A stretch of DNA of 21,895 nt from Candidatus Nomurabacteria bacterium. GTDB taxonomy: Bacteria > Patescibacteriota > Minisyncoccia > Phycocordibacterales > UBA10002. Below, piece after piece: positions 7,424-13,496 of the stretch. The stretch's first letter is position 1. Each line of letters begins with the position of its first letter. Under the pieces are notes generated by a model. The model was not told the origin of the DNA. It made no database searches and saw only the letters and a program-made list of their open reading frames with translations. The stretch spans positions 1-21,895 of the forward strand of contig CALQZP010000009.1 of assembly GCA_943349725.1 (NCBI GenBank), in the 5' to 3' direction. The position numbers and the translations under genes are program-made.

Positions 7424-8536
7424 TTAGCCTCTCGCACGTAGAAACTTCATAAAAAGTGTCCCCAGAGAGCCTACAATTGACAGGATAAGAATACCATTAA
7501 AGACGAGTCCGAGGAAGGGTACGAGTGAAATAATTGCAAGAAAGAGGGTGCCCAAAAGTATTGGCCGATACGACAATGGAAATGCCGAACGCTTGAAGAG
7601 GAGTCGCTCACACCAGGCGCCGAGGAGAATGCCCGCATAACCCCAAGAAAGCACCAAAAGCATGACGAAGAGTGCTCCCAGAATAAGTGCGAAGGGAATC
7701 CCCACGACGGTAGGAAGGAGCAAGACGAAAACCAACGGAAGGATGATAACGATAAGCAGACCACGAAGCGTGCGAATCCAGAAATGGGACATCACCTCAA
7801 GAAGCATCTCCTCCGTACGTTCCCGAGCGAGCAAGAAGAGCGCGAACGCAAGCGCGAGCATCATAAGCACATTGAGCGAAAACAATCCGCTGAAGAACGC
7901 GGTTCCGGAATGCCTACCACCTCCCACTGACTCATCAACGATAACCTTCCCTGTAATAATGACGTTGACCGGAGGCGTTATCTTGCCTTCTTTATGCTGG
8001 ATAAAATCTCCACCAATACGCGCAGGCTCCGCAAACTTTGCCGTACCCCACAGTTCAAGATCACCCTCGACTGACCCACTGAGGGTCATCTTTCCGGAAA
8101 GTACCCTCGCGTTACCTTCAACGCTTCCTTGTATATCAACCGTTCCTCCAATGACATAGAGTGAGCCCTTGATCGTGGCCTTTGGACCAATCGTAATATG
8201 GGAGCCGATAGCGACGACATCGTCCGCAACCGCCCCGTCTATGACAATTCTTTCCCCAACGGTCCTGATGTCGTCCCCAATGGGACCTAGAACCTTAATA
8301 TCCTCACCGAGAAAGAGTGCATCTCCGGAAATCTCGCTCTCACTGAAGATGCTCCGACTGAGAGAGGTTACGTCTCCAGTCACGCTACCCACAAAGGTAG
8401 CGGTCCGCCCCATCATATAGATATCATCGGGAGCTTTTTCGGCACCTTTAAGAAAGTAGTCTCCCAGGTGAACAGAGGAGGCAAACGCCGAAAGGGGGAG
8501 CAAAAGGGCTATAGAAAAGAAGGCTTTTTTGGACAT
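7424..8536 (-). CDS. Bactofilin-like (polymer-forming) beta-helix membrane protein
   Basis: The 370-residue protein has a signal peptide (about residues 1-19, ending LSAFA). A right-handed beta-helix-like region follows (about 35-195), made of short repeats such as GSVTGDV, SEISGDAL, GPIGDDI, GAVADDVV, ATIKGSLYV, GSVEGNARV and GSVEGDLEL. This resembles the bactofilin/polymer-forming cytoskeletal family. The C-terminal half carries about five membrane segments. Ordinary bactofilins are cytoplasmic and lack such a domain; here the helix would be outside. The start at 8536 is preferred to 8542 because TACAAT ends 6 nt before it and the upstream ATG would fall before the transcription start. It heads a four-gene membrane cluster. 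Confidence 0.85.
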   Translation of the reverse strand: MSKKAFFSIALLLPLSAFASSVHLGDYFLKGAEKAPDDIYMMGRTATFVGSVTGDVTSLSRSIFSESEISGDALFLGEDIKVLGPIGDDIRTVGERIVIDGAVADDVVAIGSHITIGPKATIKGSLYVIGGTVDIQGSVEGNARVLSGKMTLSGSVEGDLELWGTAKFAEPARIGGDFIQHKEGKITPPVNVIITGKVIVDESVGGGRHSGTAFFSGLFSLNVLMMLALAFALFLLARERTEEMLLEVMSHFWIRTLRGLLIVIILPLVFVLLLPTVVGIPFALILGALFVMLLVLSWGYAGILLGAWCERLLFKRSAFPLSYRPILLGTLFLAIISLVPFLGLVFNGILILSIVGSLGTLFMKFLRARG

Positions 8537-8553
8537 AAGCATATTGTATACAA
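8537..8553 (-). promoter_or_regulatory. -10 promoter of the bactofilin-like gene, leaderless
   Basis: Minus strand TATACAAT, then ATGCTT, then the ATG at 8536. The 6-nt gap implies a leaderless start and decides between the two candidate ATGs. The box directly abuts the AT-rich palindromic repeat at 8555-8658. Confidence 0.55.
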
Positions 8554-8554
8554 C

Positions 8555-8658
8555 AATTTCTAATTGTCTAATTCACCTAATTTCTAATGAAAGGTCAAAC
8601 ACTCAATTTAAGAATTTGAAATTGTATTAGGTAATTAGAAATTAGATAATTAGAAATT
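8555..8658. repeat. AT-rich palindromic repeat, copy B
   Basis: Inverted arms AATTTCTAATTGTCTAATT and AATTAGATAATTAGAAATT flank a variable centre. It is the inverted counterpart of copy A at 4424-4535. It fills the gap between the ABC permease stop and the bactofilin promoter and could act as a terminator or insulator. Confidence 0.8.
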
Positions 8659-8672
8659 CTCAAACTTGAGGC

Positions 8673-9464
8673 TTACCCTTCTAGTTTGAGTAACTTCCCT
8701 TCACGTTTGACGTACGCGAACATTCGAGCGAAGAACCAGAGCGTAAGCACGAGATAGACGACGTTGGCCAGGAACGCGCTTAGCATAAGTGACGTCGGCA
8801 TACTTCCCGTAGCAATGACGACGCGCATACCCTCAAACACATAGGTTGACGGGAGAAGGTGTGCGACAACTTGGAGCCACTCGGGAAGCGCGGAAACCGG
8901 ATAAAACACCGCGGAGAACGGCTGTATCAGTATGATAAAACCAAACGCGAGTATCTGCGCCGAGGTGCCGAATCGAAGAATAATAGCGTTCGTGAAAATA
9001 CCGAGTGACCAACCAAACAAAAAGAGATTGAGTATGAACGGAATGAGATAGAGTCCAAATGCAAAAAGGTTAAAGTGGTAAAAGACATAGGAAAGCGAAG
9101 TAAGCACGATTCCCACCAAAAAGATACGCACCACACCGACAAGCACGGTGGCACCAAGAAATTCGGAAAGGCGGAGCGGGGTAACGAAAATATTGAGGAG
9201 ATTCTTTTCCCAGACTTCTTCCAGAAACGCGATAGACACCGACTTTTGCGACTGGTTCAGGAAGTCCCAAAACACCACGGCTCCGAGGAGTACCGTGATG
9301 GCGTTAAAACCCGTGATGTTAAGTTTTTCAATGTACAAACTCAAAAATCCCCACACCAAGATATCCATCACCGGCCAATACACAATATCCATAATACGCG
9401 GAAAACTCCTCTTAAAAAGGTAGAGGTGACGTATCAAAAGTGCTTGTATTCGGTAAAATTTCAT
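8673..9464 (-). CDS. ABC-2 type transporter permease
   Basis: The 263-residue protein has six hydrophobic segments and the layout of ABC-2 permeases: an N-terminal amphipathic stretch (HLYLFKRSFPRIMDIVYWPVM), EEVWEKNLLNIFVTPLRLSEF between spans 2 and 3 (the coupling helix region), and the ABC-2 signature-like FYPVSALPEWLQVVAHLLPSTYVFEGMR. It would form the membrane part of an exporter with the ATPase just upstream (51-nt gap, which includes an inverted repeat). The substrate is unknown; a lipid or polysaccharide is a guess from the family. It ends 14 nt before the AT-rich repeat. Confidence 0.93.
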   Translation of the reverse strand: MKFYRIQALLIRHLYLFKRSFPRIMDIVYWPVMDILVWGFLSLYIEKLNITGFNAITVLLGAVVFWDFLNQSQKSVSIAFLEEVWEKNLLNIFVTPLRLSEFLGATVLVGVVRIFLVGIVLTSLSYVFYHFNLFAFGLYLIPFILNLFLFGWSLGIFTNAIILRFGTSAQILAFGFIILIQPFSAVFYPVSALPEWLQVVAHLLPSTYVFEGMRVVIATGSMPTSLMLSAFLANVVYLVLTLWFFARMFAYVKREGKLLKLEG

Positions 9465-9491
9465 AAGCGCGACACTAATATACGAATAGAA

Positions 9492-9547
9492 GAACGAATG
9501 ACACGAATGAAGAAATCAGGGTTGCACGTTATTCGTGTCATTCGTTC
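9492..9547. repeat. 17-bp inverted repeat at the 3' end of the ABC ATPase gene
   Basis: The arms GAACGAATGACACGAAT (9492-9508) and ATTCGTGTCATTCGTTC (9531-9547) are perfect inverse complements with a 22-nt loop. Related pieces (ATTCGTGTC) follow at 9558. The stop codon of the ATPase (9516-9518) is in the loop, so the repeat encodes the end of the protein (NPLMGTNDTNNVQP). It lies between ATPase and permease and could tune the stoichiometry of the two. Confidence 0.85.
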
Positions 9548-10343
9548 CCATTAGTGGATTCGTGTCGTGTTGTCTTGCGATGGTGAGAAACACATCGTTC
9601 AGGTCTTCGTGTCCGTACTTTTTCACCAGCTCCGCCGGCACACCCTCATCTTTAAACTTTCCATGCTGAATGAAAATAACCTTATCGCAAATCTCCTCCA
9701 CCTCCTCCATATTATGCGAAGTATAGAGAATGGTGACGCCTCGCTCTTTCTTAATACGCATCAGAAGTTGCCGGGTACGATCGGCGATATCGGGGTCGAG
9801 CGAAGCGGTGGGCTCGTCCAAAAGCAGGAGCTTCGGATCGTTGAGGAGTGCCTTAGTAAGATTGAGGCGAGTAAGCTGTCCCGTGGAAAGATTGTAGGTC
9901 ATCTTCTTCAGAAAATCGCGTATCTCAAAAAAATCAACAAGTTCGTCAATCTTCTTCCGCAGATTCTTTACTCCATAAAGCCTCCCGAAGGTGAGAAGAT
10001 TTTCGTAGACGGTAAGATTACCAGGGAGCGACACATACGGCGAAGAGAAGTTAAGTCCTTGCAAGATTGCCTCTCGTGCTGTTTTGTACTCCTTCCCAAA
10101 AATACGAATGGTTCCGCTAGTCGGCGTGATGAGGTCAAGGAGCATTTGTATGGTTGTCGTCTTCCCCGCCCCGTTCGGACCAAGGAGTCCTGTAATCGTG
10201 CCCTCTTCAACGGCAAAATAAAGACCATCCACCGCTCGGACCCCGTTAGAAGCAGAGACACCTTGCGTGCCCTCGTGGCTTCTAACGGGGCGGACAGTTC
10301 CAAAACTCTTTACCAGATTTTCTACCTCAATTACCGAAGTCAT
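9516..10343 (-). CDS. ABC transporter ATP-binding protein with repeat-encoded insert
   Basis: The 275-residue ATPase has Walker A GPNGAGKTT (55-63), signature LSTGQ (152-156), Walker B LLLLDEP (172-178) and the switch His (H210). It resembles ATPases of ABC-2 exporters (NFSSPYVSLPGNLTV in place of a canonical Q-loop). Two parts are unusual. Residues about 17-35 (VRPVRSHEGTQGVSASNG) interrupt the normal KSFG...VRAVDG transition and are encoded by a 13-bp inverted repeat (10241-10290). The C-terminal ~15 residues come from another inverted repeat. The start overlaps the preceding nucleotidyltransferase stop by 4 nt (ATGA), so the two are coupled. The partner permease follows. Confidence 0.93.
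   Translation of the reverse strand: MTSVIEVENLVKSFGTVRPVRSHEGTQGVSASNGVRAVDGLYFAVEEGTITGLLGPNGAGKTTTIQMLLDLITPTSGTIRIFGKEYKTAREAILQGLNFSSPYVSLPGNLTVYENLLTFGRLYGVKNLRKKIDELVDFFEIRDFLKKMTYNLSTGQLTRLNLTKALLNDPKLLLLDEPTASLDPDIADRTRQLLMRIKKERGVTILYTSHNMEEVEEICDKVIFIQHGKFKDEGVPAELVKKYGHEDLNDVFLTIARQHDTNPLMGTNDTNNVQP
10241..10290. repeat. Palindromic repeat inserted in frame in the ABC ATPase gene
   Basis: Perfect 13-bp arms CCCCGTTAGAAGC (10241-10253) and GCTTCTAACGGGG (10278-10290) surround a 24-nt centre. The insertion adds about 19 residues between the first beta strand and the Walker A region without breaking the frame. No second copy was seen in this window. Confidence 0.8.
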
Positions 10344-10834
10344 TCCTTCATTTTACCTTGTCCTTCTCCTTTTTTGAAGCGAGCGACGAGTTCCGTACTG
10401 GAACGAATCTTTCCCCCCTTCCCGACATTCCACACCGTCTCTATACCAAGCGCACTACACAGCTCCGCTTCGGGATTGAGTGAGGAGCTCTTGTTTTGCG
10501 CGTCTTCATGTGTTCGGTCCCCCCCGTTTGCAAAGATATGAGGGTGAATCTTTTTAAGTTCTCGGCAGATACTCCTGTCTGTATCGTCTTTGGTATGCGT
10601 GGTGAGCACCACCTCATCAACCGAGGCGAGTGATTCCAAAATTTCTTTTCGGTCTGCTTCGGACATAAACGTAAAACCTTTCTTCGTCAGGAGCCAATTG
10701 TCATTATTCAAAATCACCACGAGCCTCTCCCCCAGTTTCTTTGCCTCGTTTACCAGACGAATATGCCCCACGTGAATGGGGTCAAACCCTCCCGACACCG
10801 CCACCACTATTTTTTTCTTGGTTTTTGGTTTCAT
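10340..10834 (-). CDS. Cytidylyltransferase-like nucleotidyltransferase
   Basis: The 164-residue protein has the HxGH motif of the nucleotidyltransferase superfamily (GGFDPIHVGHIRL, H21 and H24), a middle LNNDNWLLTKKG, FANGGDRT (101-108) and a C-terminal RSSTELV in place of the usual ISSTxL. It is closest in look to the glycerol-3-phosphate cytidylyltransferase / RfaE-like adenylyltransferase group that activates a sugar or polyol phosphate. The exact substrate cannot be read. Translational coupling with the ABC ATPase suggests that the activated product and export may be linked. A dRS3-like hairpin lies 12 nt upstream of the start. Confidence 0.88.
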   Translation of the reverse strand: MKPKTKKKIVVAVSGGFDPIHVGHIRLVNEAKKLGERLVVILNNDNWLLTKKGFTFMSEADRKEILESLASVDEVVLTTHTKDDTDRSICRELKKIHPHIFANGGDRTHEDAQNKSSSLNPEAELCSALGIETVWNVGKGGKIRSSTELVARFKKGEGQGKMKE

Positions 10835-10845
10835 ACTTTTTTGTC

Positions 10846-10865
10846 ATTCCCGCGAAGGCGGGAAT
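10846..10865. repeat. ATTCCC...GGGAAT hairpin repeat (dRS3-like)
   Basis: ATTCCCGC-GAAG-GCGGGAAT, with 8-bp perfect arms. It matches the general form of the ATTCCC/GGGAAT repeats known from Neisseria (dRS3) and many other genomes. It sits between the Nudix gene and the nucleotidyltransferase. No T-run follows on the minus strand, so it is not a classical terminator. Confidence 0.7.
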
Positions 10866-10916
10866 CCAGAGATTGAGGCATCTCATCCTACTTAAACCAC
10901 ACTAACCGTGAAAAGA

Positions 10917-11381
10917 TTACACCTTTCCCAACCTCTTAAGCGCCTCTAGCGCGTACTCTTTAATATTTGACCAAAGTTCCATCTTCACAATATCCTCCTT
11001 GGTACACCATAGACATTCCTCGCTTGCGTCATCCGCGTAGGTGACGGCGGTCTTATCACTTGTTGCTCGCGCGAAATATACGAAGGTAATGTGTTCGTGT
11101 GTCGCCGACACGCGATGGCGATTGAGCGCAATGGGTGGAAGAAGCTCTCGTGTATGGTCCTCCCCATCAAAAATCAGAGGGTTTCCGACAAGCTCCACCT
11201 CAAGTCCGACCTCTTCCTTTACTTCTCGATGTGCCGCCTCAATCGGATCCTCATCGAGTTCAATGTGCCCTCCCACACTCATCCACTGCTTAAACTTGTC
11301 GTGCATACGGAGGAGCACCTTGTCTTTGTAGACAATAAACACCTCAACGGTGAAATCTATTTTTTCGTGAATGTGGGGCAT
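10917..11381 (-). CDS. Nudix hydrolase
   Basis: The 154-residue protein has a canonical Nudix box at residues 38-60: G38, E44, then R52-E53-V-K-E56-E57-V-G59-L. The box coordinates the metals that cleave a nucleoside diphosphate linked to X. The surrounding fold is typical (VEVFIVYKDKVLLRMHDKFKQW, then the box, then a C-terminal helix). The substrate is not predictable from sequence. It lies next to a broken Nudix, Maf and a second, divergent Nudix, so this block looks devoted to nucleotide-pool cleaning. Confidence 0.93.
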   Translation of the reverse strand: MPHIHEKIDFTVEVFIVYKDKVLLRMHDKFKQWMSVGGHIELDEDPIEAAHREVKEEVGLEVELVGNPLIFDGEDHTRELLPPIALNRHRVSATHEHITFVYFARATSDKTAVTYADDASEECLWCTKEDIVKMELWSNIKEYALEALKRLGKV

Positions 11382-11488
11382 AGAAATGAAGTATGTATTA
11401 TGAATGATGAATCAAGAGAAGAAAAGGTGGCTGTAAACTTCCGATTTCTGGTAGGCAAACTATTACACCACAAATTTCTCATTCTTTT

Positions 11489-11512
11489 GTTGAGGTCTAA
11501 CCTCCGTCACGC
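11489..11512. repeat. 24-bp repeat with AGGTCTAACCT palindrome, copy 1
   Basis: A 24-bp sequence, identical at 13469-13492, with the core GAGGTCTAACCTC followed by CGTCACGC. On the minus strand it begins exactly where the truncated Nudix fragment loses its reading frame, and it supplies the stop codon there. Confidence 0.85.
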
Positions 11513-11658
11513 TTCAAACGATTCCATATGCTCCAAGTGTCCGCCCGGCCATGCCCACTCTCCAGCGCCGTGCGAGCTTTTGCGCTTGCCCATAAGCACC
11601 AAACCGCCCTTAATGACCATCACTCCGAGACCTACTTTGGGCGTTCATTTGGTTGCAT
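11507..11658 (-). pseudogene. Broken Nudix (MutT-like) gene, N-terminal piece
   Basis: On the minus strand an ATG at 11658 gives MQPNERPK and then a TAG. After a one-base frame change at about 11635 the sequence continues VGLGVMVIKGGLVLMGKRKS, then GAGEWAWPGGHLEHMESFEA and a TGA (11507-11509). This is the start of a MutT-like Nudix protein up to the first half of the Nudix box (GGHLExxESFEA). The REUxEE part and the C-terminus are gone; the TGA lies inside the 24-bp repeat. So the gene is both frameshifted and cut off by a repeat. It lies between maf and an intact Nudix. The rest of 11382-11506 holds nothing I recognise. Confidence 0.75.
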
Positions 11659-11675
11659 ATATGTATTTCTTTATT

Positions 11676-11765
11676 CCTCCTTTCTTAAAGGAGGTGCCCG
11701 AGTCTTAGAGGGCGGAGGATTTAAAAATCCCTCCCCCTAACGGGTACTCCCTTTAGGAAAGGGAG
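11676..11765. repeat. Complete miniature palindromic element, copy R1 (end of maf)
   Basis: Two hairpins bound it: CCTCCTTT-CTT-AAAGGAGG (11676-11694) and CTCCCTTT-AGG-AAAGGGAG (11747-11765). Between them are TGCCCGAGTCTTAGAGGGCG and GGATTTAAAAATCC, so each half is an imperfect inverse of the other. The left half resembles the right end of the DUF559 unit (GTGCCGAGTCTGCGAGGCG). The maf stop and its last ~9 residues (SPFPKGSTR) are encoded in it. Confidence 0.8.
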
Positions 11766-12348
11766 AATTAAGAGAAGGCACTACTAATTCCTTCATACCT
11801 CGCTCCACTATGTCCATCGGGAGACCAAGTACACTTGCAAGGGTTCCTTCAATGCGAAGATACGGCAAAAGAAGCGGGGATTGCGGGGTGAAGCCTCCTG
11901 CGTATTTGTACATCATTCCCTGCGCAAGAAACTCCTCAATCTTTTCCTGCGGGATTTTGGAGAAGAATACCTTTGATATTTCACACTCAAGAATGAACTT
12001 TCCTGTTTGTGTGTTCATTACCTGTATTCCGTTCACACACTCTGCCGGATACTCGCTCCCGCTAAAAGTCTCGAGAAACCGGCGTGCCTCGGACAAGTCC
12101 ACGGGTTTTTCCCGAAGTTCTCCGTTCCAGACAATTACTTGGTCGGCGGTGATGAGGAGTGCGGGTTCTTTAATCTTCGGAAGAAGCGCCTCCGCCTTAG
12201 CCTTCGCCAAACGCACAGGGATTTCGTACAAATCTTCATGCCGTATTGCCTTCTCGTCAATTCCCGGAATGAGTATGTCAAAGGTATATCCCGCTTCAGC
12301 GAGCACGCTCTTTCTGTTTTCCGATTGTGACCCTAAAATAATTTTCAT
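11737..12348 (-). CDS. maf: Maf-family nucleotide pyrophosphatase
   Basis: The 203-residue protein belongs to the Maf/Ham1 group of housecleaning enzymes, which hydrolyse non-canonical or modified NTPs to NMPs. Visible parts: IILGSQSENRKSVL (the family's S-x-S-x-R-R loop, here with NRK), DEKAIR, AKAKAEAL, the LLITADQVI strand with D69, LREKPVDLSEAR and YKYAGGFTPQ. The C-terminal SPFPKGSTR and the stop codon are supplied by the palindromic repeat R1, so the original end was altered. It starts 82 nt after the GNAT stop. A short palindrome lies between (12409). Confidence 0.88.
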   Translation of the reverse strand: MKIILGSQSENRKSVLAEAGYTFDILIPGIDEKAIRHEDLYEIPVRLAKAKAEALLPKIKEPALLITADQVIVWNGELREKPVDLSEARRFLETFSGSEYPAECVNGIQVMNTQTGKFILECEISKVFFSKIPQEKIEEFLAQGMMYKYAGGFTPQSPLLLPYLRIEGTLASVLGLPMDIVERGMKELVVPSLNSPFPKGSTR

Positions 12349-12408
12349 AAATACTAATCCATCTCTGATACCAATCTGCGAATACCTACAAGCGAGGACA
12401 CTCTGTTA

Positions 12409-12427
12409 CCACAGGTCTGACTTGTGA
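12409..12427. repeat. Short REP-like palindrome, diverged copy
   Basis: CCACAGGTCTGACTTGTGA, 17 of 19 positions identical to the perfect palindrome at 5486-5504. It lies directly after the stop of the GNAT gene in a gap between genes. Confidence 0.65.
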
Positions 12428-12430
12428 TTT

Positions 12431-12958
12431 CTACTTCAGGTGTATCCAATAACGTCGTCTTGTGATGCCATCCGTATGGGTTCGCATATCCTCAAGCACT
12501 CCCCCGTTTTTCTCTATGACCTTCGCTGACGCGACATTATCTTCTTTGCACGTCACAAGAACGCTCATAATGCCCAGTTCTTTTGCCTTTGGCAAAGCGA
12601 GCTCCAAGATTTTGTTGCCGTTCCCCTTGCCTCGCTCGCTCGGACGAATGGCATAACCGATATGTCCGCCGACTTCTCGCAGATGGTCAGTTAGTCTATG
12701 GCGGATATCAAGCCACCCAATGAACTTCTCGTTATCCACTAACCAAAAGATTGTGTGCGGAACATAGCCCTCTTTCAAGAACTTGCCTTCCGCCTCACCA
12801 GAAAGTTTCTCCACAAATTCTGTGAAGCTTGTGCTTTCGTCGTAGCGCTTCACGAGGGACAGCTCAATATCCTGTTTTTTCCCTTCCGCTTGCTTGAATT
12901 CTTCCATCGCTTCGCGGAAACTTTGCTCATATTTAATTGACGGTAACACCAGTTTCAT
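12431..12958 (-). CDS. GNAT-family N-acetyltransferase
   Basis: The 175-residue protein (start MKLVLPSIKYEQSFREAMEEF) has a GNAT fold with the acetyl-CoA loop IRPSERGKGNGNKILELAL (the R/Q-x-x-G-x-G/A motif A), then LVTCKEDNVASAKVIEKNGG (motif B) and a C-terminal RRRYWIHLK. It transfers an acetyl group to an unknown amine. An ATG in frame at 13117 is rejected because homology begins at MKLVLPS; an ATG at 12979 with AGGAGG before it is a possible alternative. The 65 bp upstream, before the Nudix stop, include CCTTCGCACAAGG, a small inverted repeat. Confidence 0.9.
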   Translation of the reverse strand: MKLVLPSIKYEQSFREAMEEFKQAEGKKQDIELSLVKRYDESTSFTEFVEKLSGEAEGKFLKEGYVPHTIFWLVDNEKFIGWLDIRHRLTDHLREVGGHIGYAIRPSERGKGNGNKILELALPKAKELGIMSVLVTCKEDNVASAKVIEKNGGVLEDMRTHTDGITRRRYWIHLK

Positions 12959-13023
12959 AATTCTTTGACATTTCACCATTCTCCCTCCTTCGCACAAGGC
13001 TACGGACGGGTAAGGCAAGAATG

Positions 13024-13464
13024 TCAGAATGATTTTAGCTGTACATAGTCTTGCACACCACGGAGCCAGCCACCGGTAAAATATTGTTCGGGTTTGAAAG
13101 TGCGAAGCGATACCCATTCGTAGTGTTCGTGATTTTTACCGAGCACGATTTCTCCGCCGTTGTACTGTGCTTCGTACCCCACCGCAAATATCCTGCGCAT
13201 CTCTTTACTTCCGCCCTGAAGCACTTCATCTCGCTCGTGGCGCATAAATACCACAGGCCTGCCGAGAATGTAGTTTACCCTAGGACCCAGTTCCTCCTGT
13301 ATTTTTCGCACGACTACCTGCTCAAGCGGAAGCGAAAAGTCACCTGGAAGAAGGCGCCCACCAGGAAGGTCGAAGTCCCCAAAACGGTCTTTGAGAATGA
13401 GTAGGTTTCCCTTCCCGTCTTCAAGAAAGACTTTTACTGCAACAAAGTAGGTATCTTTTTCCAT
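13024..13464 (-). CDS. Divergent Nudix-family protein
   Basis: The 146-residue protein has a Nudix-like fold (VAVKVFLEDGKGNLLILKD, FDLPGGRLLPGDFSLPLEQVV, RKIQEELG), but the Nudix box departs from the canon. D42 replaces the first Glu, three extra residues precede the RE motif, and K54 replaces the Glu of RE; E57 and E58 are kept. Catalysis may be altered or lost. It starts 32 nt after secA, separated by the 24-bp palindromic repeat (copy 2), which lies in place of a ribosome binding site. It belongs to the Nudix/Maf cluster. Confidence 0.82.
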   Translation of the reverse strand: MEKDTYFVAVKVFLEDGKGNLLILKDRFGDFDLPGGRLLPGDFSLPLEQVVVRKIQEELGPRVNYILGRPVVFMRHERDEVLQGGSKEMRRIFAVGYEAQYNGGEIVLGKNHEHYEWVSLRTFKPEQYFTGGWLRGVQDYVQLKSF

Positions 13465-13468
13465 GTAG

Positions 13469-13492
13469 GTTGAGGTCTAACCTCCGTCACGC
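13469..13492. repeat. 24-bp repeat with AGGTCTAACCT palindrome, copy 2
   Basis: Identical over 24 bp to 11489-11512 and in the same orientation. It fills the gap between the secA stop (13497) and the Nudix start (13464) and may form a small hairpin (GAGGT-TAG-ACCTC) in the intergenic mRNA. Confidence 0.85.
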
Positions 13493-13496
13493 AGTG

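Noticed and set aside
9516..9518. Recoding of UGA as glycine, as in some CPR lineages
   Set aside because: UGA ends the ABC ATPase at a plausible length, and long genes show no in-frame UGA.
9567..10541. A 324-codon open frame on the plus strand
   Set aside because: It lies antisense to the clear ABC ATPase and nucleotidyltransferase genes and its translation has no recognisable domain.
11632..11640. Programmed frameshift in the Nudix fragment
   Set aside because: No slippery heptamer is seen and the downstream frame ends within the Nudix box, so decay is the simpler explanation.
11091..11708. A 205-codon plus-strand frame covering the Nudix gap
   Set aside because: It crosses an intact Nudix gene, a Nudix fragment and repeats, all explained on the minus strand; no domain is visible.
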